Below, piece by piece: positions 20,617-29,600 of a stretch of DNA of 64,000 bases. The DNA lies in assembly GCF_943192935.1 (NCBI RefSeq), contig NZ_CALPCI010000004.1, positions 1-64,000 on the forward strand. Reading direction: 5' to 3'. The position numbers and the translations under genes were made by a program. The DNA is from Limosilactobacillus caecicola. GTDB lineage: Bacteria; Bacillota; Bacilli; Lactobacillales; Lactobacillaceae. The notes under the pieces are model-generated. The model worked only from the letters and a program-made list of their open reading frames with translations, did not search any database and had not been told where the DNA came from. Every line of letters starts with the position of its first letter. Positions within the stretch are counted from its first letter, which is position 1.

Positions 20617-21819
20617 ATGTCCGACCAATTCGTTTTTGCACTCTCTGGTGATTATGGTTATATCAACCAAATCGAAACCACCGCTAAATCTATCTTTTAC
20701 TACCATCACAATGCAAAAATTTACATTATTAATAAAGACATCCCACAAGAGTGGTTTGGTAATATCAATAACCGTATTCGGGCGATTGGGGGGCAATTAG
20801 TCAACGTCAAATTAGACGGAAATATGCTAAGTGACGAACATGTTTCCCAACCCCAAATCAATGAAATGTCTTACGGGCGGATCATGATTCCTGATTTGAT
20901 CCCCGAAGACCGGGTCTTATACCTCGACAGTGACATCGTGGTTGATCATGAGCTTAGTGAATTATTCAACCTGGATCTAGGTGATGCACCGATTGCGGCA
21001 GTCCCAGATTTACTGTATGATGGCAATTTCAATTCAGGAGTTCTCCTATTTAACATGCCAAAATTAAAGGAAAATCCCCACATCGTTCAGGAAATGCTTG
21101 AAGCTGGGAATAATGACCAACTTGCCGAAGGTGATCAATCCGTTCTGAATGCATTTTTTGACGATACCTATTATCACCTACCGTTAAAGTACAATTACGC
21201 CATTGGTTACGATTTCCTCTGTCAATACTACCCGGCCTACGATCACGATTATTTTAAGAAGACTGCTGAAACGGTGGGACAAATTATCCACTTCACTAGT
21301 CCAACGAAACCATGGGAACAATTCTCCTTTGGTCGAGACCGTAATAAATGGTGGCAGTACCATGATCTAGAATGGAGTGAAATTTGTGCTTCAGCACCGT
21401 TACCAGCCATCTTTGATTACCAAGAAGTTGGTCAACTCCTCATCCACACCAATAGCGAAAACGTGGAAGCAATCGAACAATTAGTGACTGCCCTGCCAAA
21501 TTGGACCTTTAACGTCGTGGCGTGGACTAATACTGGTGACCACCTCAACCGTTTAATCAAGTACCAAAACTTCCACCTTTACCCATCCGCTGTTCATCCC
21601 GTAACGGACAAATTAATTGAGCAGGCAGCCGCCTACCTCGATATTAACTATGGTGCCAAGGACAATGACTTCATTAAAAAGTTCCAGGCCACTGGCAAAC
21701 CGATCTTGTCCTTTGACGACGTCAATTCGGATGTCAAAGAGGCGATTAACTACCAAAGTTTTCCAAGCAATGATGTCCAAACGATGATTATGACAATCCA
21801 GAATTTACGGGAGAACTAA
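20617..21819 (+). CDS. GT8 glycosyltransferase with a GtfB-like C-terminal module
   Basis: Probable glycan-extending enzyme for the serine-rich adhesin. The N-terminal 260 residues are a GT8 fold: FALSGDYGYINQIETT, then the metal-binding LDSDIVVD (DxD) and FNSGVLLFN. The C-terminal 130 residues (IHTNSENVEAIEQLVTALP to DINYGAKD) resemble the end of GtfB. The start is ATG 20617, eight bases after AAGGGG; a 14-codon in-frame extension upstream has no ribosome site. It opens a six-gene plus-strand operon divergent from secY2. Donor and acceptor sugars cannot be read from sequence; galactose or glucose is common in GT8. Confidence 0.88.
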   Translation: MSDQFVFALSGDYGYINQIETTAKSIFYYHHNAKIYIINKDIPQEWFGNINNRIRAIGGQLVNVKLDGNMLSDEHVSQPQINEMSYGRIMIPDLIPEDRVLYLDSDIVVDHELSELFNLDLGDAPIAAVPDLLYDGNFNSGVLLFNMPKLKENPHIVQEMLEAGNNDQLAEGDQSVLNAFFDDTYYHLPLKYNYAIGYDFLCQYYPAYDHDYFKKTAETVGQIIHFTSPTKPWEQFSFGRDRNKWWQYHDLEWSEICASAPLPAIFDYQEVGQLLIHTNSENVEAIEQLVTALPNWTFNVVAWTNTGDHLNRLIKYQNFHLYPSAVHPVTDKLIEQAAAYLDINYGAKDNDFIKKFQATGKPILSFDDVNSDVKEAINYQSFPSNDVQTMIMTIQNLREN

Positions 21820-21821
21820 TT

Positions 21822-22829
21822 ATGCGTGCATATATTACTAATATCAACGGAATCGGGGGAACTGCCCAGACAGCACAAAACATGATCGCTGATATCGCAG
21901 AAAAATATTTTGGCATCCGTCCGATGGGAATTTACCACTACGATTGGCCACAAGAGCCCGCTGAAGTGCGTGATGGTCGGATGGACGGGATCATTGCCCC
22001 CTTACAAGCCAATGACCTGGTTATCCTCCAGATGCCAACCTGGCAACCAAACGAATGGACCCAAGCCCTGCTAAATCATATGGCCCTTTATGGGGTACAT
22101 GTGATCATCTTCATTCACGACATTATGTCCCAAATGGTACCTGAATGGGCCGACCAACTCGCCGGTGAAATTGGGGTCTACAACCGGGCCGAACTCATTA
22201 TTACCCACTCCCAACAGATGCTGGATTTCTTACATGACCATGGTTTAACAGTTAAAAAGACGGCGATTCTTGGGATTATGGACCACCCAACCAAAATGGA
22301 CCTAGGCCCACTCCCAACGTATCAGCCAGTGATGACATACGCTGGTCCCAATGACCCAAAGGCAGCGTTCATCCAAGCCTGGGATTCGAATGACGTTAAA
22401 TTGCGTATTTACGACCAACCTCATGACTGGGGTAAGGACAAAAATATCGACTTTATTGGCTGGCACGAAGACGCCGAACTATTAATTGATTTGCGGCGAA
22501 ATGCTGGGTTCGGTCTTGTCTGGTCAGACGTCCCGTATTGGAATAACTACATGAAGATGAACAGTTCCTTTAAGCTCAGCACATACTTGGCGGCGGGAAT
22601 CCCCGTGATTGCTAAACCAACCTTGACCCAGGCCCAAATGATCAAGGATCATCATCTGGGAATCCTAGCCAACGATATGCACGATGCACAGCAACAGGTT
22701 CTTGCGATGAGTCCTGAAGAATACCATCAAATGGTTGTGGACATCGATCGATTTGCTACAAACATTCGGGAAGGCAATTACACGAAACGGGCCTTCACTA
22801 ATGCCTTTTACAAGTTGTTTAACAACTAA
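21822..22829 (+). CDS. Gtf3-type glucosyltransferase for SRRP glycans
   Basis: Close in pattern to streptococcal Gtf3 (Nss), which transfers glucose to the GlcNAc already placed on the serine-rich protein. Matching landmarks are the opening MRAYITNINGIGGTAQTAQN, LQMPTWQPNEW, FIHDI, AELIITHSQQMLDFL, GFGLVWSD and the donor-site FKLSTYLAAGIPVI. Length 335 is the family norm. ATG 21822 lies 3 nt after the preceding stop with GGGAG just inside that gene. It is probably the second enzyme of the glycan pathway, after GtfA/GtfB. Confidence 0.9.
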   Translation: MRAYITNINGIGGTAQTAQNMIADIAEKYFGIRPMGIYHYDWPQEPAEVRDGRMDGIIAPLQANDLVILQMPTWQPNEWTQALLNHMALYGVHVIIFIHDIMSQMVPEWADQLAGEIGVYNRAELIITHSQQMLDFLHDHGLTVKKTAILGIMDHPTKMDLGPLPTYQPVMTYAGPNDPKAAFIQAWDSNDVKLRIYDQPHDWGKDKNIDFIGWHEDAELLIDLRRNAGFGLVWSDVPYWNNYMKMNSSFKLSTYLAAGIPVIAKPTLTQAQMIKDHHLGILANDMHDAQQQVLAMSPEEYHQMVVDIDRFATNIREGNYTKRAFTNAFYKLFNN

Positions 22830-22841
22830 GGTGACATAATT

Positions 22842-23843
22842 ATGGAAACTTACATTACAAATTTACACGGTGTCGCAAACGACAACCAAGAAGCACAAAA
22901 CATCGTTACGAATATCGCTTGTAACGACTTAAATTACCGGGAATTCGGTATTTATCGTTACAACTGGGATGGCGAACCTGACGACATTTTAGATAACCGG
23001 ATTGATGGGATCATTGCTTCCTTAGCAAAGGATGATACGGTCATCATGCAATTCCCCGCATCTAATAATCAGCGCTGGGACAACCGGTTCATTGACCATC
23101 TGAATGCCTATCAAGCCAACATCATCATTTTAATTCAGGACCTTCCTTCACAACGGGGACGGCAAGATAAACAATTATTGCAGGAAGAAATTCAGCTTTT
23201 CAACCGTGCTGATGCCGTGATTGCCCCTAGTCAGCAAATGCTGGATTTTCTCATCCAAAATGGCCTGACGATTACCAACACCACCACGTTGGAACTCTTT
23301 GACTTTCCAGCCCAAATTAATTCCAACCGGAAACCGGCTTTTCAACAAACCGTGAATTACTGGGGACCTAACCCGCACCAAGATGATTTTCGCAAGTGGT
23401 CTTCTCAGGAAGTCAACTTGCAAATTTTTGCCAAGCCATCTGACTGGGGCGCTCACCAAAACGTTACCTTCACCAACCACTTTGTTGGCCAAGAGCTAGC
23501 CGACAACTTACATAATGCTGGTGGTTTTGGTCTCCTTTGGGAAACCCATCCTGCTTGGCAACGGGATTACACTTATAATCCCACTTTAGCGTTAAGTGTC
23601 TATTTATCAGCAGGGTTACCGGTGATCGTTCCGGCTAATCTCTCATGTGTAGAACTAATCAAGGCCAACCATCTCGGCGTAGTTGTAAATTCGTTCGCTG
23701 AAATCCCAAAAATCGTGCAAAAAATGAGTGATGACGACTACACCAGCTTACTCAATGCAGTGGATCAATATGCCGTATTGATTAGAAATGGCTGGTTAAC
23801 TAAGCGGGCCCTGATTCGAACAGTTTTTAATTTGTTTGCTTAA
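22842..23843 (+). CDS. Second Gtf3-like glycosyltransferase, diverged paralogue
   Basis: A 333-residue tandem paralogue of the preceding gene: METYITNLHGVANDNQEAQN, GIYRYNWDGEPDDI and FNRADAVIAPSQQMLDFL align directly. Some positions conserved between streptococcal Gtf3 and the first copy have changed: FIHDI becomes LIQDL, and the FKL before the donor-site helix becomes LALSVYLSAGLPVIV, losing the lysine. It may use another sugar or act as a non-catalytic partner. The start is ATG 22842, 12 nt after the previous stop. Confidence 0.85.
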   Translation: METYITNLHGVANDNQEAQNIVTNIACNDLNYREFGIYRYNWDGEPDDILDNRIDGIIASLAKDDTVIMQFPASNNQRWDNRFIDHLNAYQANIIILIQDLPSQRGRQDKQLLQEEIQLFNRADAVIAPSQQMLDFLIQNGLTITNTTTLELFDFPAQINSNRKPAFQQTVNYWGPNPHQDDFRKWSSQEVNLQIFAKPSDWGAHQNVTFTNHFVGQELADNLHNAGGFGLLWETHPAWQRDYTYNPTLALSVYLSAGLPVIVPANLSCVELIKANHLGVVVNSFAEIPKIVQKMSDDDYTSLLNAVDQYAVLIRNGWLTKRALIRTVFNLFA

Positions 23844-23860
23844 AGCGAAAGGAATGCGTT

Positions 23861-24739
23861 ATGGCCACAATTTCAGTTATTATTCCAGTCTATAATTGTG
23901 CTCCCTACCTTGAACGGTGTTTGGATAGCGTCGTCAATCAGAGTTTTCGGGATTTAGAAATTATCCTGGTGAATGATGGATCGACGGACAATTCTTTAGC
24001 AATTTGCCAACAATACCGGGCTCAGGACCAACGAATTAAAGTGATTGCCATAGCGAATCAAGGAGTATCGGCGGCCCGTAATACCGGTGTTAAAATCGCC
24101 AGTGCGGAACTGATTACTTTCATTGATTCCGATGACTGGTTTAGCAATTCTAATGCCATTCAAACCCTCTATGACACAATGACACAAACCGGCGCTGAGA
24201 TTGTGGTTGGTAACTTTGATGAGTTTAATGAAGCTGACAATAGTTACCACCTCTTTACCCATTCGAACCAGGTCCAATGTCTAACACCTCATGAATGGTT
24301 TCAAAACGAATATGCGGGACAAAACAACCTCAGCCAGTGTTTTTCAACTCCCTGGGCCAAATTATATCCAAAAAAGGTTCTGACCAAGTGTCCTTACCCT
24401 GAAGGCATGGTTGATGAAGATGACTTAACAAATTGGAAATTATATTTACAAGCCAACCAGATCGCCTTTATTGATACTGCAGTCTATGTCTACCGGAATA
24501 ACCGCAAGAGTAGTATCACCAGTTCGACAAATTGGGCGCGGCTCTTCTCCCTCCCGGCAATGGACCAGCGAATTACAATGGAACAAGCGATCGGCTTCCA
24601 AGATATCATCGAACAAAACCGAAACGCGGTCGCCTGGCGGATGGCCATTCACTACAATAACGCCCTCCAAATTGGAGAAACCGCCAATTATAAAAATGCC
24701 CGGCTCAAACAACAAATTATCGATAAGTATCACCACTAA
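23861..24739 (+). CDS. GT2 family glycosyltransferase (first of three in tandem)
   Basis: A 292-residue GT-A fold enzyme starting MATISVIIPVYNCAPYLERC. It has the nucleotide-binding VNDGSTDNS and the metal-binding FIDSDDW around residues 88-94. The C-terminal region has EWFQNEY, CFSTPWAKL and the acceptor-side DEDDLTNWKLYLQA typical of EpsJ/WaaE-like GT2 proteins. It is 17 nt after the second Gtf3-like gene with a GAAAGGA site. The likely role is adding a further sugar to adhesin glycans; the sugar is unknown. Confidence 0.88.
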   Translation: MATISVIIPVYNCAPYLERCLDSVVNQSFRDLEIILVNDGSTDNSLAICQQYRAQDQRIKVIAIANQGVSAARNTGVKIASAELITFIDSDDWFSNSNAIQTLYDTMTQTGAEIVVGNFDEFNEADNSYHLFTHSNQVQCLTPHEWFQNEYAGQNNLSQCFSTPWAKLYPKKVLTKCPYPEGMVDEDDLTNWKLYLQANQIAFIDTAVYVYRNNRKSSITSSTNWARLFSLPAMDQRITMEQAIGFQDIIEQNRNAVAWRMAIHYNNALQIGETANYKNARLKQQIIDKYHH

Positions 24740-24773
24740 TTACTAATCCACGGTAAAGATAGGAGGAACCCCC

Positions 24774-25667
24774 GTGCCAAAAATATCAGTGATTATTCCA
24801 ATCTATAATTGTCAGGATTTTCTTGATGAATGCCTGAATAGCATCCGTAAACAGGATTACCCTGATTTTGAAGTGATCCTAGTCAACGATGGCTCCACCG
24901 ACGATTCACTAGATATCTGCCAACGTTTTGCACAAGGTGATGCGCGCTTTAAAATCATTTCCCAAGAAAACCAAGGAACTTCGGCAGCCAAGAATGCTGG
25001 CTTGGAGAAAGCAACGGGTGATTATATCACCTTTGTTGATGCCGACGACTGGTTCGCCCGTGACGACACCCTCTCGTTCCTTTACCAACTACTGACCACT
25101 AATGATGCTGACGTCGCGGTTGGTAATTTCAATGAATATGAAGCGCGGGAAGGTAAATACCTCATTCATATTTTGTCTGACGACCACCCGGTCATTAATT
25201 ACACACCCCATGAATGGTTTCAAAATGAATACTCTGACGATGAATACATTAGTCAATGTTTTTCCACCCCGTGGGGGAAACTATTTAAGCGCCAATTGTT
25301 TGATCACCTCCGCTTCCCGGTCGGTAAGATTGACGAAGATGACCTGACAATGTGGAAAACGTATTTACGAGCTACCAAAATCAGCTATTGTAACCTGCCA
25401 ATCTACGTTTATCGAAATAATCGAGCAGGAAGTATCACGGATGTTGCCAACAGTGCCCAACTGTTTTCGTTACCCGCGATTGAGCAACGGATGACGCTAG
25501 AAAATCTGATTGCCTTTCATGACATTATCGAACGGGGCAAAAATCCGTACATCTGGCGACTGCAAAAGCATCGTAACGAAGCCCTCAAAGTGGCCGAACG
25601 TGCCAACTTCAAAGATGCCCAGCAAAAAATCACGTTAATCAATAAATATAAGCACACATTTTACTAA
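24774..25667 (+). CDS. GT2 family glycosyltransferase (second of three)
   Basis: A 297-residue paralogue of its neighbours, starting with GTG 24774 after AGGAGG. It retains VNDGSTDDS and the DxD-type FVDADDWFA, then EWFQNEYSDD, CFSTPWGKLF and DEDDLTMWKTYL. The sequence is clearly homologous to the upstream GT2 along its whole length, so the pair arose by duplication. All expected catalytic elements are visible. The role is inferred from the operon: glycan extension on the serine-rich adhesin or on the nearby LPQTG protein. Confidence 0.88.
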   Translation: MPKISVIIPIYNCQDFLDECLNSIRKQDYPDFEVILVNDGSTDDSLDICQRFAQGDARFKIISQENQGTSAAKNAGLEKATGDYITFVDADDWFARDDTLSFLYQLLTTNDADVAVGNFNEYEAREGKYLIHILSDDHPVINYTPHEWFQNEYSDDEYISQCFSTPWGKLFKRQLFDHLRFPVGKIDEDDLTMWKTYLRATKISYCNLPIYVYRNNRAGSITDVANSAQLFSLPAIEQRMTLENLIAFHDIIERGKNPYIWRLQKHRNEALKVAERANFKDAQQKITLINKYKHTFY

Positions 25668-25682
25668 TGGAGGAATAATCCG

Positions 25683-26549
25683 ATGGAAACCATTTCTGTT
25701 ATCATCCCCTTTTATAATGCAGGGCAATCCCTTGCTAATTGCCTTGACAGCATTACTAATCAGGACTATCCAGATCTCGAAATCATCCTCGTTGATGACG
25801 GTTCAACAGATAATTCAGCTGAAATTGTGGAAAACTATCGTCAGAATAATGATAATCTCAAAGTGCTCTATCAAGCTCATGCGGGTGCTGCAGCGGCCTT
25901 TAATCTCGGCCTTGCTGCTAGTAATGGTGATGAAATCATGTTTGTCAGCGCCAGTGACTTTTTGGGCGACAAGACTAACCTTTCAGAATTACACAGGCTT
26001 TTAGAAACGACTGATGCTGACGTCGCGGTTGCCAATTACTTTGAATTTAATAACGACGACGCAACCACCTTTATTCACACCCTTAAAGACTATCAAAAGA
26101 CATTCACGCCAGAAGAATGGTTCAAGGTGGAGTACCAACAACGGGATTACCTCAACCAGTGTTTCACAAGTATCTACGGGAAACTCTTTAAAAAGGAGCT
26201 CTTGAAGATGGTGGATTTTGACAACGAAGCCAAGAGTATTAGCGATGGCACCACGTGGAAAATCTACTTAATGGCTGACCATATTACCTACGTGAACCGG
26301 TCAATGTACGTGGTTCGTCAAAATGATCACTCTGCTACTTATCGTTATGAAACCGAAGATCATCATTCGTTAGCGGCACTGGAAGAACGTACCGCGATTC
26401 TGACACTGATCGACTTCAACGTGCAAGAAGAATTAGCCGAATACGTGAACCGTCTGAAGTACCATCGTGACCACGCACTGGATAATGGTGATTACGATGA
26501 CTACCTAAATGCAGTTTTGAAGTTAGAGATTATCGATCAATATAATTAA
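25683..26549 (+). CDS. GT2-like protein with a degenerate DxD motif (third of three)
   Basis: A 288-residue third tandem paralogue. METISVIIPFYNAGQSLANC and VDDGSTDNS are intact, but the position of FIDSDD/FVDADD in the two siblings reads FVSASDFLG, so the first two aspartates are serine and alanine is in between. In GT2 enzymes the DxD coordinates the metal-nucleotide. EDDLTxWKxYL is also altered, to ISDGTTWKIYL. It may be a pseudoenzyme subunit or use a non-standard site. ATG 25683 follows GAGGAATAATCCG. It is the last gene of the operon, with a terminator beyond. Confidence 0.85.
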   Translation: METISVIIPFYNAGQSLANCLDSITNQDYPDLEIILVDDGSTDNSAEIVENYRQNNDNLKVLYQAHAGAAAAFNLGLAASNGDEIMFVSASDFLGDKTNLSELHRLLETTDADVAVANYFEFNNDDATTFIHTLKDYQKTFTPEEWFKVEYQQRDYLNQCFTSIYGKLFKKELLKMVDFDNEAKSISDGTTWKIYLMADHITYVNRSMYVVRQNDHSATYRYETEDHHSLAALEERTAILTLIDFNVQEELAEYVNRLKYHRDHALDNGDYDDYLNAVLKLEIIDQYN

Positions 26550-26561
26550 TTTAAGCCGCAA

Positions 26562-26596
26562 AAAAGGAGCTGAGAAAAATTTTCTCAGCTCCTTTT
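26562..26596. terminator. Bidirectional terminator between the GT operon and the LPQTG adhesin
   Basis: AAAAGGAGCTGAGAA and its complement form a perfect 15-bp stem flanked by A and T runs on both strands, serving the converging transcripts. Confidence 0.88.
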
Positions 26597-26607
26597 GTAT
26601 TACTAAA

Positions 26608-29600
26608 TTAATCTTGCTTCTTGCGCTTAGTTAAACCAAGCATCCCAATTAATGATGCAAAACCAAGAGCAACCAAGCCAGTATTATCACGGTTCCCAGT
26701 TTGTGGCAACTGTGCAGCCTTTGCCTTTTCTTGAACTGGCGTGGCTGTCGTTGGTGTTGCCACAGCGGGTTGGTCAGTGGTTACCGGTTGAGTTGGCACT
26801 ACCGATTGATCCGGTTCAGTTGGTGTGGCTGGTTGATCAGGAGTCGTTGGTGTTTCCGGTTGCTCTGGGGTTGGCTGTTCCACTTGTCGGTAAGTAACGT
26901 GGTAAGTGAAATTCAGTGGTTGGTCAACCGACAATTGACTCGTCTCTACCGCTGGTACTTCAACAACCGCAATGCTTGCTTGATAATTATCAATCGTTGG
27001 TGAAGTAACCGCCTTGAAGGCCCCCTCAGCTTGCCATGCACCCCAAGTAGTCTGATTATTAACCAGGTCCTTAATTCCGGTCCGGGTATAAGTAATCGTT
27101 TGTTGGTTCGTTGGTGCCGCAGTTTGGCCATCGAGATACTTGTAATCAATCGTCTCAACAGCGCTGGCCTGTTGGCTAACCGTTGTCTTGGCGTGAGTCA
27201 AGTGAACCTCAAAGATCTGATCATCATCGGTAAACAGGTCGCCTGCAGTGAAGTTACTACTCTTCAATTGGTAATGCTGATTGAGATAATCCGTAATTTG
27301 GTCTGCTGGTGCGGTAGCAAAGCTAATTGCATCACCAACTTTTCCTTGAACGGTTTCGTTCTTCAATACCTCGCCATTATTGTCATCATCAATGTACTTG
27401 ATCGTGGCGGAACTGGTCTTAACGGGTTCCACAGGTTGTTCATCATGAGCATAATGGACGGTGATTACCAAATCTGCTGAGTTAGCAGTTACCGACTGGG
27501 CCTTGACCTGTTGACTAGTTGAATCTAGCACATCAGTCCCATCGGCCAATTTAGCGGAAACAACGTGATAATTTTCTGGTGCAGCAACGTCGACTTCCCC
27601 AAATTCAGCGGTCGTTGGTGTCCAGTTACCCCAACTCTTAGTACCATCAGTTAAATCTTCAGTACCGGTACGCGTAAACTTCACTGTTGCTGTATAATCA
27701 TCCCGCGCTGGAGTACCGTCATCATTGATAAAGTGGACGGCCTCTGTGATCGTCTTTTCATCGTTAACTGGTTGCGTTTGGTGAGTAAAGTAAACTTTGA
27801 AGTCGGCTGACGTTGATCCATACTGACCTAACAACGTTGACCAATCTAGATTCTTCAATTGATCACCGCTAAGTGTTCCGTCCGGTGTCGTGACCTTTGC
27901 TAGTACGTAATGTTGACTAATATAGTCAGCAATCTGCGTTGCTGGATCGGTAGTGAAGCTGATGGCATCACCAACTTTGCCTTCAGCTTGTTCGTGGGAT
28001 AATTCCTGCCCATTATTGTCTTCATCGATGTATTCAATCGTAGCGATCTGGGTTTGTTGTTTAGGTTTTGCCATGTAGATAACAAAACTGTTATTCGTCT
28101 TGCTTGCGGCGCCAAAAGTGTCACTATCTAACTTCGTCAGGTCAGGATCAGTTAACGATGTCTCAGTGCCATTTTGTACGCTCACGGCTTTAACAAAAGT
28201 ATATCCCTGGGCAACTAATGCATCATAAGCAGCCTGCAGGCCATCAAAGGTGATGGCGGTACCCGTGCTACCTTGATAAGTAAGGCCGTCCGGTGTTAAA
28301 GTCTCCCCGTTATCAGCATCTTTAATTGTGATCGTTGCGGCAACGAGGTCGGACACATTCCCGCCACCAGTCAAGTTACCGCCAGTATATTGAATACTTG
28401 CGTACCATGGCGAACCATACGTACCTGATGTGTCAACGACTTTACCATCCTTGATTGCCGTGACGTACGCAGTCATTGGGGTCGTATTCTGCAAAGCCTC
28501 CATGAGGGCGGTATTGCCAGTTGCAGCCGACTTTTCAGGAGTCGAACCGTAGTTGCCATTAATGACCTTGTTAGCTGCCGCAAGATCTTCATCATAACTG
28601 GTAACGTCACTTGGCAGGGTGAAGTTATTAGCACTAGCTGTCGCAACAATGACCGATCCCGTTAAGCGAATTGGTACTTGACTGTTCGTATCTTTATTCG
28701 TCAACTTCACGTGCCAGGTAACATTCTTCGTGTTGGGATCAGTATCACTCGTTTCTTCCGTCTTTGTGACTGTGACATCAACGTCTGGTTTCTCACCCTT
28801 GATCTTATCCAACTTAGTATAGATCCCGTCAGCATCCGTTACTTGATCAGACATGTTCTGCTGGTCCGGAGTAGCAATGTGATCGAGAATCTGTTGTTTC
28901 ATTTCATCCGCGGACAATACTGAGTAATTAATGTGGCCAGTTGGGTCGACGTGATAAGTCAGGTGAAGTTCAAATTCATCTCCATGATCCTGGGTCGAGA
29001 AAGCGACACCGTAGTTGTTATGCCAAAGAGTATTAATTTGAACTTGATTATTTTGATCCCAAGTCCGGTTAACTGAATACGATGCCCCCGTTCCAAAATG
29101 AACATTCCCGGTTGCGATCGGTTCAGCCGTATAAATGTATTGGCCCTTCACTGTGAGACCACTCTTATAAGATTTACCATTGATGGTAACGTCATTTTGT
29201 GGCGTGAAGTCAAAGCTTGTGGTGTCCTTATTGGCATCATCAGTAGCTTGATAGACGTAGACCTTCCCGGCATTAACGGATGCCTGTTGAGTATCGGCAC
29301 CCCACCTTAATTGCAGTGTCACTTCTACTTGGCCGAATTGGTTAACGTTATCGTTGAAAACCAAACGATAGTAGGTCCCCATGTTGTAAACCGTACCAAT
29401 CGTCTTGCCTTGGTAAATAATGTCCCCATGATCCTTGACTAACGTATTGTCATACAGTTCTTCGTCCTGATTACCATCAGAGTCAGTGTATGGCAAGCCA
29501 AGATGGAAATCAATATAGTCACCATCGTTAACAGTACCAGTAATCTTAATTGTTGGGTCAAGTTCTTCATAGCCCAGATCTGCAGTCGTTGCTCCATCCG

